Below the pieces are notes generated by a model. That model was not told where the DNA came from and ran no database searches. It worked only from the letters and a program-made list of their open reading frames with translations. Both the position numbers and the translations under genes were made by a program. 43,451 nucleotides of DNA from Anaerolineales bacterium (GTDB lineage Bacteria > Chloroflexota > Anaerolineae > Anaerolineales > UBA4823). The stretch is from the NCBI GenBank assembly GCA_020354045.1, contig CP070639.1, positions 44,733 to 88,183 of the forward strand, in the 5' to 3' direction. Position 1 is the stretch's first letter. The number at the start of each line of letters is the position of its first letter. Below, piece by piece: positions 7,017 to 14,869 of this stretch.

Positions 7017-9755
7017 TCAGGAAATCAGTTTCGCCTTGACCCATTCAGGCACTAGGGCAAGGGCTTCATCCACTTTTTCCCCATTTTTACCACCTGCTTG
7101 TGCAAGAGTAGGTTTGCCCCCGCCACTACCACCGAGTGGTTGAGCGATATGTTTGATCAGATTGCCAGCATGCAAACCTCGTTTTACCAAATCATCCGTG
7201 ATGGCAGCGATAAGTGAGGGCTTTCCCTCTACGAGGGTGGCGAGGACAACCACGCCGCTAGAGAAGCGCTGACGAAATATATCAGTCATCTGGCGTAATG
7301 TGTCTACATTTGAGGCGGGGATTACAGCGGTCACAACAGGTGTAGATTCTACCAAAGGTGGTTTTTCTAGCAGTTCGTTAAATTGACGAGTTGCCAATTC
7401 CCGGCGCAGTGAGGAAATCAGTTTGCGAGTGGTTTCCAGTTCATGCAATAGGGCTTCAGTTTTTACGGGAATATCATCGGGTGTTATCCCTAATAAGCTG
7501 GCTGTTTTGCGTGTGCTCTGAAAGCGCTGACGGATCAAGTCATAAGCAGCGCGTCCTGTGATCGCTTCAATACGGCGTATTCCGGCAGCGGCACTGCCTT
7601 CACTGGTAATGACAAATGTACCAATCTCCCCCGTTGAATCCACATGTGTGCCACCACATAATTCATTGGAAAACATCACTGGTTCTCCAATCGTGATATT
7701 CCGCACCGTCTCTCCGTACTTTTCACCGAAAAGTGCCGTAGCGCCTTCAGAAATGGCTTGTTTGAGCGGTTTGTAAGCGATATGCAGGTGATAATCATCC
7801 AAGATCTTTTCGTTGACCGCAGCTTCAATTTGATGCAGCATTTCCGGTTCAATGGCTTCAGGATGGGTGAAGTCGAATCGCAAGCGGTCAGGAGCTACTA
7901 AAGATCCAGCCTGCCGGGCGTGATCACCGAGAAAAGCTTGAAGTTCGTGGTGGAGTAGGTGGGTGGCAGTATGGTTGCGCATAATATCACGCCGGCGCTG
8001 GATATCTACCCGCACAAAGGCTTTATCACCCTGACGAGGAGTTCCTGATAAGACTTCGCCAATATGGGTGATCACACCTGCAACTGGTTTGTAGGTATCT
8101 CTTACCTGTATCACCCAATCCCGGTCTGGGAGAGACTCGATCCTGCCAGTATCAGAGACCTGTCCACCTGCCTCAACATAAAAACCTGTCTTTGGCAGGA
8201 TAATTTCCACTGTTTCACCTGTTTGAGCCTCTTCCACGTGCTGACCGTCTACAAGTATTGCAAGCACTGGTCCTTCGACTTCGAGGGCATCATAGGGGTC
8301 GTAGATCACCCCATCTTTAGTAAGCAACCCATCCTTCTGCAAATCTTCCAGAATCTGCTGGTATACCGAAACACCTTCACTATTGAATTCGCCAAAGGCT
8401 TCGCCTGCACCCGAGGCGATACGGTGATCTTCCATAGCCATTTGGAAGCCAGCTTCATCAACCTCCAAATTTTGTTCGCGGGCTATATCGCGAGTGATCT
8501 CCAGGGGTAGCCCATAGGTGGCATAAAGATCGAATGCCTTGTCGCCAGGTAGGACAAGCTCACTCTCAGATCTGAGTCTGGATAGCTGGCTTTCCAACTT
8601 GGCAACACCTGCTTCGACTGTACGTTGAAACCTGATCTCCTCACGAGTCAGATTATCCAGAATTGTTTTGCGATTGCGCAGGAGCTCAGGATAAAAGTCG
8701 CCATAGTGATCGATGACGGTACCTGCAATGGCTGCCAGGAAAGGGTCCTGCAGGTTGATTTTGCTACCGAAACGAGCAGCTCTACGAATGATCATGCGGC
8801 AAACATAATTTCGACCAGCATTCCCAGGGACGACTCCATCGGCGATTAAGAAGGCGGCTGCTCTGGCATGGTCTGCAATCACACGATAGGGCGTCACATG
8901 GGCTTCACGTTCCTGGTTGGTATGCCCTGTGAGTCTTTGGACAGCATCCATCATCGGGCTAAGCAGGTCGGTTTTGTAATTTGAGTCGACATCTTGTAAA
9001 ACTGAGACAATGCGCTCCAGCCCCATACCTGTATCAACGTGTTTCGCAGGTAGTGGTTCCAACACCGTGGGGCTATGCCGATTGTACTGGATAAATACCA
9101 GGTTCCAGAGTTCTAGGAAGCGTTCACAATTATGGTTTACATGGCAGACATGCCCGGCCTGGTCTTGCTTATCACAGTACTTAGGACCACGGTCAAAGTG
9201 AATTTCACTGCATGGGCCACATGGTCCTGTTTCCGCCATCTCCCAGAAGTTTTCTTTGCGACCAAAGAAAAGCACGTGCGAGGGATCAAATCCTGGCTGC
9301 TGCTGCCAGGCTTCAGCAGCTTCATCATCCTGCGGAATATCGCCATGCTCATCACGAAAACAGGTAGCCCATAAACGCTCTTTAGGCAATCCCCATACAT
9401 CTGTTAGAAGTTGCCAAGCCCAGGTTATGGCTTCCTGTTTGTAGTAATCACCAAACGACCAGTTGCCGAGCATTTCAAAGAAGGTGTGATGGGTGTTATC
9501 GCGACCGACATCATCCAGGTCATTGTGTTTCCCCGCAACTCGCATGCACTTTTGCGAATTGACAGCACGCGTGTAGGGGCGCTTATCGGTCCCAAGGAAG
9601 ACATCCTTAAATTGCACCATGCCCGCATTGGTGAAAAGCAGGGTAGCATCCCCACCGGGAACAAGGGACGAAGAAGGCACAAAGGTGTGTCTGTGTTCGT
9701 TGAAGAAATCTATAAAGTCCTGGCGAATTTTTTCGCCGGTAATTTTCTGGGTCAT
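7017..9755 (-). CDS. alaS: Alanyl-tRNA synthetase
   Basis: 912 residues, full length for a bacterial AlaRS. The class II catalytic core begins at once (IRQDFIDFFNEHRHTFVPSSSLVP; FTNAGMVQFKDVFLG). The editing domain has both zinc-ligand motifs, HTATHLLHH (about 593) and CGGTHV (about 698). The C-terminal DHHA1 domain ends with GGSGGGKPTLAQAGG. It charges tRNA-Ala and clears Ser/Gly mischarging. It is the first gene of a minus-strand run reaching at least to the sulfatase-like gene. A good sigma-A promoter lies 45-80 bp upstream (9807-9835). The leader is too short for a T-box. Confidence 0.98.
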   Translation of the reverse strand: MTQKITGEKIRQDFIDFFNEHRHTFVPSSSLVPGGDATLLFTNAGMVQFKDVFLGTDKRPYTRAVNSQKCMRVAGKHNDLDDVGRDNTHHTFFEMLGNWSFGDYYKQEAITWAWQLLTDVWGLPKERLWATCFRDEHGDIPQDDEAAEAWQQQPGFDPSHVLFFGRKENFWEMAETGPCGPCSEIHFDRGPKYCDKQDQAGHVCHVNHNCERFLELWNLVFIQYNRHSPTVLEPLPAKHVDTGMGLERIVSVLQDVDSNYKTDLLSPMMDAVQRLTGHTNQEREAHVTPYRVIADHARAAAFLIADGVVPGNAGRNYVCRMIIRRAARFGSKINLQDPFLAAIAGTVIDHYGDFYPELLRNRKTILDNLTREEIRFQRTVEAGVAKLESQLSRLRSESELVLPGDKAFDLYATYGLPLEITRDIAREQNLEVDEAGFQMAMEDHRIASGAGEAFGEFNSEGVSVYQQILEDLQKDGLLTKDGVIYDPYDALEVEGPVLAILVDGQHVEEAQTGETVEIILPKTGFYVEAGGQVSDTGRIESLPDRDWVIQVRDTYKPVAGVITHIGEVLSGTPRQGDKAFVRVDIQRRRDIMRNHTATHLLHHELQAFLGDHARQAGSLVAPDRLRFDFTHPEAIEPEMLHQIEAAVNEKILDDYHLHIAYKPLKQAISEGATALFGEKYGETVRNITIGEPVMFSNELCGGTHVDSTGEIGTFVITSEGSAAAGIRRIEAITGRAAYDLIRQRFQSTRKTASLLGITPDDIPVKTEALLHELETTRKLISSLRRELATRQFNELLEKPPLVESTPVVTAVIPASNVDTLRQMTDIFRQRFSSGVVVLATLVEGKPSLIAAITDDLVKRGLHAGNLIKHIAQPLGGSGGGKPTLAQAGGKNGEKVDEALALVPEWVKAKLIS

Positions 9756-9806
9756 ATTTCTCGTATCATCCTAAACCATATCTTAATCTGCGAGATCGCA
9801 AGCCCA

Positions 9807-9835
9807 ATTATACGCAATCCGGCTAATGAGAGCAA
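9807..9835 (-). promoter_or_regulatory. Probable sigma-A promoter of alaS
   Basis: On the minus strand TTGCTC (9835-9830) is followed after 17 bp by a perfect TATAAT (9812-9807). Predicted transcription start near 9800, leaving a leader of about 45 nt before the alaS ATG at 9755. Confidence 0.6.
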
Positions 9836-9867
9836 CTATATAAAATTATTGGTTTGTCGAGACGGGT

Positions 9868-9897
9868 AGGACATGATGTGCCTTTCTGAGATATAAT
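9868..9897 (+). promoter_or_regulatory. Probable sigma-A promoter of the spermidine-synthase-like gene
   Basis: Perfect TATAAT at 9892-9897 with AGGACA (4 of 6 to the -35 consensus) 18 bp upstream at 9868-9873. Start expected near 9904, about 100 nt before the ATG at 10007. It is divergent from the alaS promoter about 30 bp away. Confidence 0.5.
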
Positions 9898-10006
9898 CCT
9901 CCCGTTTCACGAGTTGCTTTGTGGTGTTGCTACTCAGATCGGTGAAGAAATACACCTATTCTCCGATACGAATCTAAAAAGGTTCCATAGAACCAAAGTC
10001 AATTAT

Positions 10007-11560
10007 ATGAATAGGTATCTATATTTCACAGTATTTATGTCTGGGATGACAACGCTGGCGATTGAGCTTTCTGCTTCACGCTTGATCGGCAGTGTATTCG
10101 GCACCAGCAATCTGGTGTGGGCCAGTATTATTGGTTTAATCTTGATATACCTGTCTCTGGGATATTTCTTGGGAGGACGCTGGGCAGATCGCTTACCGTA
10201 CTCTCGCACAATGTACCTGATCCTGGCTTGGGGGGCATTTACGTCTGGGTTGGTGCCGCTCATCTCAAAACCAGTACTTCGACTGGCTGCAAATGCATTT
10301 GACCAGCTCGAGATTGGCATATTGTTTGGCTCATTTTCGGTTGTTCTCATCCTGTTTATCATTCCCGTGACATTATTAGGAACTGTTACACCTTTCGCTA
10401 TCCGAATCGCAATCACAAATCCTGAACAAGCAGGTCGTGTTTCTGGGCGTATCTATGCCGTTTCAACCATAGGATCCTTTGTGGGTACATTCCTACCGGT
10501 GCTGATATTCATCCCATTGATAGGTACCTACCAGACTTTTATGCTGTTCAGTGAGACTCTGATCCTGGTAGGATTGATCGGTTTGTGGAAAGTAGAGGGC
10601 TGGCGCATTGCAATTCGCTGGATTTGGATGCCGATAATCATCGCATTGCTTGCTTTGTCTACGGGCAGTGGAAGCATAAAGAACTCGACTGGACAGATCT
10701 ACGAGAATGAGTCAGCTTATAACTACATCCAGGTTCTCCAAGTTGGTGAGTATCGATATTTGCGTTTGAATGAGGGGCAGGGCATTCACTCCATGTGGCA
10801 TCCAACTCAAATTAATTTCGATGGTCCCTGGAAGCAATTCCTGGTAGCACCTTTTTTTAATCCTTCAGGATATGAACCCGAGAGCGTACAAAGCATGGCG
10901 ATTATAGGTCTGGCAGCTGGGACCAGTGCCAGACAGGCAACGGAGGTTTTTGGACCAATTAAAATCGATGGCTTCGAAATCGATCATGAGATTATTGAGG
11001 TAGGTCGGAAATATTTTGGTATGGATATGCCGAATCTCAATGCTATTGCCAGAGATGGACGAATAGGATTACAGCTTAGCAAGCAACGCTACTCAATCAT
11101 CGGTGTGGACGCCTATCGACCCCCATATATCCCCTGGCACCTAACGACGATGGAGTTTTTTCAGATCGTTAGAGATCACCTTCTCGAAGATGGAACAGTC
11201 GTTATCAACGTTGGCAGATCTCCCACTGACCGGCGCTTGATCGATGGATTGGCAGCAACCATGCAAACGATTTTCCCATCTATCTATATAATGGATGTAC
11301 CGGGGACTTTTAACTCGATTATTTACGCTACAGTACAGCCCAGCACAATCGAAAATTTGTATGGGAATTTGCTCTATCTGTATACGCGTTACGATGTCCA
11401 TCCCTTATTGCTCCAGGCAATTGAGGTTGCCGTTGCGAACCAACAACCTGTACATCCCGCGAGTCAGGTTTTTACAGACGATCTTGCTCCAATCGAGTGG
11501 ATCACCAACAGAATGGTATTGAATTTTATCTTACGAGGGGATCTGGAGGAATTGGAATGA
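10007..11560 (+). CDS. Membrane protein fused to spermidine-synthase-like methyltransferase-fold domain
   Basis: About 517 residues from the ATG at 10007. The reading frame is open back to a TTG at 9914, but that extension is hydrophilic and lacks the family N-terminus. The first 230 residues hold six or more hydrophobic helices, including MTTLAIELSASRLIG and SLGYFLGGRWADR, typical of fused spermidine-synthase-like transporters. The C-terminal part has a Rossmann SAM-type core: MAIIGLAAGTSARQ (about 297), the acidic FEIDHEIIEVGRKYF, and VDAYRPPYIPWHLTT where polyamine synthases have their catalytic acidic region. It ends with FTDDLAPIEW. Proteins with this architecture often lack proven polyamine synthase activity. 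Its stop overlaps the start of the next gene (ATGA). Confidence 0.82.
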   Translation: MNRYLYFTVFMSGMTTLAIELSASRLIGSVFGTSNLVWASIIGLILIYLSLGYFLGGRWADRLPYSRTMYLILAWGAFTSGLVPLISKPVLRLAANAFDQLEIGILFGSFSVVLILFIIPVTLLGTVTPFAIRIAITNPEQAGRVSGRIYAVSTIGSFVGTFLPVLIFIPLIGTYQTFMLFSETLILVGLIGLWKVEGWRIAIRWIWMPIIIALLALSTGSGSIKNSTGQIYENESAYNYIQVLQVGEYRYLRLNEGQGIHSMWHPTQINFDGPWKQFLVAPFFNPSGYEPESVQSMAIIGLAAGTSARQATEVFGPIKIDGFEIDHEIIEVGRKYFGMDMPNLNAIARDGRIGLQLSKQRYSIIGVDAYRPPYIPWHLTTMEFFQIVRDHLLEDGTVVINVGRSPTDRRLIDGLAATMQTIFPSIYIMDVPGTFNSIIYATVQPSTIENLYGNLLYLYTRYDVHPLLLQAIEVAVANQQPVHPASQVFTDDLAPIEWITNRMVLNFILRGDLEELE

Positions 11561-12273
11561 ATGTGGGATTGCCGCTTAAAATTGCCAGCTGGACTGTCAC
11601 TCTTTTGGTGCCAATTGTGCTCGTGCTCACGGCGGTTCGAGTTCTTCTTACACCAGCATTTGTTTTTATAGAATATAACACTCCAGGATTTCCATCTGAC
11701 CCGTACGGATTTTCAAAAGACGATCGACTTAATTACGCAAATATCGCCTTGGATTATCTTCTGAATGATGAGGACATATCGTTTTTAGCTAATTTGAGTT
11801 TTCCAGATGGTCAAACTGCTCCGCCCCAGTCGTGCCAAGCTATGGATGACTGTTCGCGGCTTTATAACAATCGTGAGCTACAACATATGCTGGATGTAAA
11901 AAATGTGGTCCAGGGGGCGCTACGCACGTGGGTGGTGGCAATAGTTTTGATCGCCGTTTTGGGGCTCATGTCCTGGCGCCTAGACTGGATGGGTAGTTTT
12001 CGATTTGCCTTGGGACGAGGTGGTTGGCTGACAGTGATTTTGTTGGGTGGGATCATCCTATTTGTATTGCTAGCTTTTGGTGTGATTTTTGTGGCTTTTC
12101 ATGAAGTCTTTTTTGATCCTGGAACTTGGACTTTCTATTATAGTGACACTCTGATCAGATTGTTTCCAGAACGATTTTGGCGGGATACCTTTATTGCAGT
12201 TGGTGTTCTGGCAGGGTTGCCAGGTTTTCTTTTTGGCAGGTTCTTCCAGCGAAACGGTAACCGGGAAACATAG
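11557..12273 (+). CDS. TIGR01906/DUF1461 family integral membrane protein
   Basis: 238 residues from the ATG at 11557, which overlaps the preceding stop by four bases (ATGA) and has GGAGG 7 bp upstream. There are four hydrophobic helices: one at the N-terminus, two in the middle (about 121-141 and 155-180) and one near the C-terminus. Between helices 1 and 2 lies an extracytoplasmic stretch with LYNNRELQHMLDVKNVVQ, the hallmark of the DUF1461 family (usual form near ExxHMxDVK). The family signature FxxxFFDPGTWTF followed by DTLIRLFPERFW is near the C-terminus. No biochemical role is established for the family. Coupling to the upstream membrane protein suggests a joint role. Confidence 0.78.
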   Translation: MNVGLPLKIASWTVTLLVPIVLVLTAVRVLLTPAFVFIEYNTPGFPSDPYGFSKDDRLNYANIALDYLLNDEDISFLANLSFPDGQTAPPQSCQAMDDCSRLYNNRELQHMLDVKNVVQGALRTWVVAIVLIAVLGLMSWRLDWMGSFRFALGRGGWLTVILLGGIILFVLLAFGVIFVAFHEVFFDPGTWTFYYSDTLIRLFPERFWRDTFIAVGVLAGLPGFLFGRFFQRNGNRET

Positions 12274-12294
12274 AAGTACAAGATACAAAGAAAT

Positions 12295-12326
12295 ATCACC
12301 CCTCGCAGTTACCTTGGAGGGGTGAT
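12295..12326. terminator. Bidirectional rho-independent terminator
   Basis: Perfect 10-bp stem ATCACCCCTC / GAGGGGTGAT with a 12-nt loop, between the convergent DUF1461 gene (ends 12273) and apgM (ends 12343). Short T-rich flanks follow on each strand. Confidence 0.75.
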
Positions 12327-12342
12327 TTCGTTGTAGTTGGAA

Positions 12343-13551
12343 TCAAGCTCCATATTTACCCAAGCGCAAGGCATGGGCTAAAGCCAATGGCATGGTGTCT
12401 AAGGCGGAAAACGTGCCTAACCCACCTTTGGCACACGATCTTTCTCCGAATTTCTCCTGATCATCAGGTCGTGCTGTAGCTGGAGCCCAAAGCAAGAAAG
12501 GAACAGGATGCCAGGAATGGGTGCGCAGTCTGGTTGGAGTGGAATGGTCTCCCGTGATGATAAGCACATCTGGTTGAAGCGCTAACAGCCTGGGTAAAGC
12601 CCTGTCAACGCTCTCAATGACGCCAACCTTACCATTGAAATCCCCATCTTCCCCTTTGCTGTCCGTCTTCTTAATATGTATGAAAAAGAAATCATGTTGA
12701 TCCCAGACAGATGCCATGGCATTAAATTCATCTTCTGGCGTTTCTCCCTTGAATTCAATAACCTGCATGCCCACCAAACTGGATACACCGCGGTACATGG
12801 GGTAGCTGGCGATGCAGGCTGCATTAAGCCCATAGACCTCTTGATAGGAAGGCAATCCGGGATGGGTTGCAAAACCGCGCAAAGTAAGACCATTTGCTTT
12901 TAATTGGCTTTTGAGCAAGGCATGAGCAGCACTTATCCACTGGTTGAACAATTCGGCAGTATGCTCAGCTGATTTCTCTTGAGCTCTGGCTGGAAGTGGT
13001 GGTACGCCTGTTTTTTGTGGATCGGTATCTTCAATTTCTGGACTTAAACCGTCTCCGCGCATAACCACTGCGAAACGGTACTCTTTTACATGCCTGACTT
13101 CTGTTTCTATTCCTGGAATGGTGATGTATTTAAGGCTTTCTACAACGGGAATCGCCTCCGGAGTGGGAATACGACCAGCTCGGCGGTCTATGATATTCCC
13201 TTGTGCATCCAATGTACAGAAATTGCCTCGGGCAGCTACATCCCCCTTACCCACGCTTAATCCTACGCCTGCTGATTCTAATGCACCACGCCCGATATCA
13301 TAAACCAATGGGTCGTATCCAAATAATGCCAGGTGCGCTGGACCTGAACCGGGGGTGATACCTGGTCTGATAGGGTTAGTCTGCCCCAAGGTGCCTTCTG
13401 TGGCAAGACGATCCATATTTGGCGTATGGGCAGCTTCTAGTTCAGTGAGACCACCAGGCTGGATCGGTAAGCCTCCCAAGCCATCCATGACCATTAAGAC
13501 AATTTTCGTGTCTGCGGGATTGAGTAGTGATTTAAGGTATTCTGCGGGCAT
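12343..13551 (-). CDS. apgM: 2,3-bisphosphoglycerate-independent phosphoglycerate mutase, archaeal type
   Basis: Interconverts 3- and 2-phosphoglycerate in glycolysis and gluconeogenesis. The 402-residue length fits the archaeal-type ApgM family rather than the 510-residue bacterial GpmI. Metal-binding residues of the alkaline phosphatase superfamily are visible: VLMVMDGLGG at the N-terminus, the nucleophile region PGSGPAHLALFGYDP, DQHDFFFIHIKKTD in the middle, and LIITGDHSTP with RTHSWHPVPFLLW near the C-terminus. The start ATG has GAAAGGA upstream. It lies downstream of the ABC ATPase gene but a strong terminator (13576-13613) separates them, so it probably has its own promoter or relies on readthrough. 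Confidence 0.94.
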   Translation of the reverse strand: MPAEYLKSLLNPADTKIVLMVMDGLGGLPIQPGGLTELEAAHTPNMDRLATEGTLGQTNPIRPGITPGSGPAHLALFGYDPLVYDIGRGALESAGVGLSVGKGDVAARGNFCTLDAQGNIIDRRAGRIPTPEAIPVVESLKYITIPGIETEVRHVKEYRFAVVMRGDGLSPEIEDTDPQKTGVPPLPARAQEKSAEHTAELFNQWISAAHALLKSQLKANGLTLRGFATHPGLPSYQEVYGLNAACIASYPMYRGVSSLVGMQVIEFKGETPEDEFNAMASVWDQHDFFFIHIKKTDSKGEDGDFNGKVGVIESVDRALPRLLALQPDVLIITGDHSTPTRLRTHSWHPVPFLLWAPATARPDDQEKFGERSCAKGGLGTFSALDTMPLALAHALRLGKYGA

Positions 13552-13575
13552 AAAAATATATCCTTTCTACAAAAA

Positions 13576-13613
13576 TAGTCTCCCCGCTATATAACAAATC
13601 TACGGGGAGACTA
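13576..13613 (-). terminator. Rho-independent terminator of the ABC ATPase gene
   Basis: Perfect 11-bp stem TAGTCTCCCCG / CGGGGAGACTA with a 16-nt loop. On the minus strand the stem is followed at once by TTTTT (13575-13571). It begins 23 bp past the ATPase stop codon. Confidence 0.85.
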
Positions 13614-13635
13614 AATAACATATTAAATCCAGAAT

Positions 13636-14736
13636 TTAGCGTATGGCAAGTTCGCTATCCCGATCAAATACGTGCATATTTTCCATGTTGAAAACAACCT
13701 GGACATCATCGGCAATCTGGTAGCGTGAACGCGGGTCCACTCGAGCGACAAAATTGTGGTCTCCATTTTTCAAATACACGAAAATCTCGTTACCCATCAA
13801 TTCGGTCACATCAATCTTAGCCTGGACAGGTTGAGCAGAGATGCCGGGCGGTGCAAACTCTGGATTGTGAATATCTTCGGGCCGTATACCGAAGATCACG
13901 GATTTGCCGTTGTAGGGCATATAGACATCAGTTCGGCTACCTGGGATCTTGACTGAGAAGGTATTGCCATTGATGATCAACCCATCACCATCCTTAGTGA
14001 TCTTGGCAGGGAAAAAGTTCATTGCTGGAGAACCGATAAAGCCAGCCACGAATAAATTTGCAGGGGTGTCATACAATGTTTGCGGTGTGTCAATTTGCTG
14101 TAAGATACCTTTATTAATCACTGCAATCCGGCTTGCCATGGTCATGGCTTCAACCTGGTCGTGAGTGACATAAATAAATGTGGTTTTGAGCTGCTGATGG
14201 AGCTTGCTGATATTGGCACGAGTTTCAACTCGTAATTTGGCATCCAGATTGGAAAGCGGCTCGTCGAAGAGAAAAACCTTTGGCTCTCGTACGATCGCTC
14301 GTCCAACAGCTACGCGCTGGCGCTGTCCGCCGGAAAGTTGGCGAGGCTTGCGTTCCAACAGGTCGCTAATTCCAAGTATTTGTGCAGCATCGCTAACCCG
14401 GCGTTTAATTTCGTCTTTGGGTGTCTTCCGCAGCTTGAGACCAAAAGCCATGTTGTCATAGACGGACATATGTGGGTAAAGCGCGTAAGACTGAAATACC
14501 ATAGCGATATCCCTGTCTTTCGGAGCAACATCATTGACAACTTGATCTCCAATTAAAATTTTTCCATCGCTGATATCCTCCAGACCAGCCAACAGGCGTA
14601 AAGCGGTGGATTTACCGCATCCAGAGGGACCGACAAGGACAAGAAACTCCTTATCCTCGATTTGGATATTGAGGTCATTTACAGCCGTCACATCCCCAAA
14701 TCTTTTATAGACATGGTCGTACGTAACACTTGCCAT
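13636..14736 (-). CDS. Carbohydrate ABC transporter ATP-binding protein (UgpC/MalK/MsmK type)
   Basis: 366 residues. The nucleotide-binding domain shows Walker [10 protein letters not shown] (about 37-45), Q-loop [15 protein letters not shown] signature LSGGQRQR, Walker [14 protein letters not shown] and the switch histidine in VTHDQVEAM. The C-terminal 130 residues form an MalK-like regulatory/TOBE region with FGIRPEDI. This subfamily powers import of oligosaccharides or glycerol-3-phosphate. No permease or binding-protein gene is next to it, which fits a shared ATPase serving several sugar transporters (MsmK/MsmX style). The gene stands alone between its own promoter (14773-14801) and a terminator. 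SD is AAAGGAG. Confidence 0.92.
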   Translation of the reverse strand: MASVTYDHVYKRFGDVTAVNDLNIQIEDKEFLVLVGPSGCGKSTALRLLAGLEDISDGKILIGDQVVNDVAPKDRDIAMVFQSYALYPHMSVYDNMAFGLKLRKTPKDEIKRRVSDAAQILGISDLLERKPRQLSGGQRQRVAVGRAIVREPKVFLFDEPLSNLDAKLRVETRANISKLHQQLKTTFIYVTHDQVEAMTMASRIAVINKGILQQIDTPQTLYDTPANLFVAGFIGSPAMNFFPAKITKDGDGLIINGNTFSVKIPGSRTDVYMPYNGKSVIFGIRPEDIHNPEFAPPGISAQPVQAKIDVTELMGNEIFVYLKNGDHNFVARVDPRSRYQIADDVQVVFNMENMHVFDRDSELAIR

Positions 14737-14772
14737 TAGTTTTTCTCCTTTCGTCGAATGTATGGTGACAGT

Positions 14773-14801
14773 ATTATATTCGCAGCAGCTGAAATTTGCA
14801 A
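14773..14801 (-). promoter_or_regulatory. Probable sigma-A promoter of the ABC ATPase gene
   Basis: On the minus strand TTGCAA (14801-14796), 17 bp, then perfect TATAAT (14778-14773). Start expected near 14766, 30 nt before the ATG. Confidence 0.6.
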
Positions 14802-14834
14802 TTTTTATTTATGCAATTTATTGAGCTAAATTAC

Positions 14835-14863
14835 TTGCCGGATTTCATTTCAACCCTTACAAT
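14835..14863 (+). promoter_or_regulatory. Possible promoter of mutS giving a leaderless transcript
   Basis: TTGCCG (14835-14840), 17 bp, then TACAAT (14858-14863). The expected start coincides with the mutS ATG at 14870, and no Shine-Dalgarno sequence precedes that ATG, which fits leaderless translation. Confidence 0.35.
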
Positions 14864-14869
14864 CAGAGC

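Noticed and set aside
8064-8510. 148-codon plus-strand open frame inside alaS
   Set aside because: Antisense shadow of the conserved alaS gene; no ribosome site or family resemblance.
9411-9869. 152-codon plus-strand open frame at the alaS 5' end
   Set aside because: Mostly antisense to the AlaRS catalytic core and it crosses the alaS promoter.
9914-10006. N-terminal extension of the spermidine-synthase-like protein from TTG 9914
   Set aside because: Hydrophilic and atypical before a first transmembrane helix, and the ATG at 10007 fits the family N-terminus.
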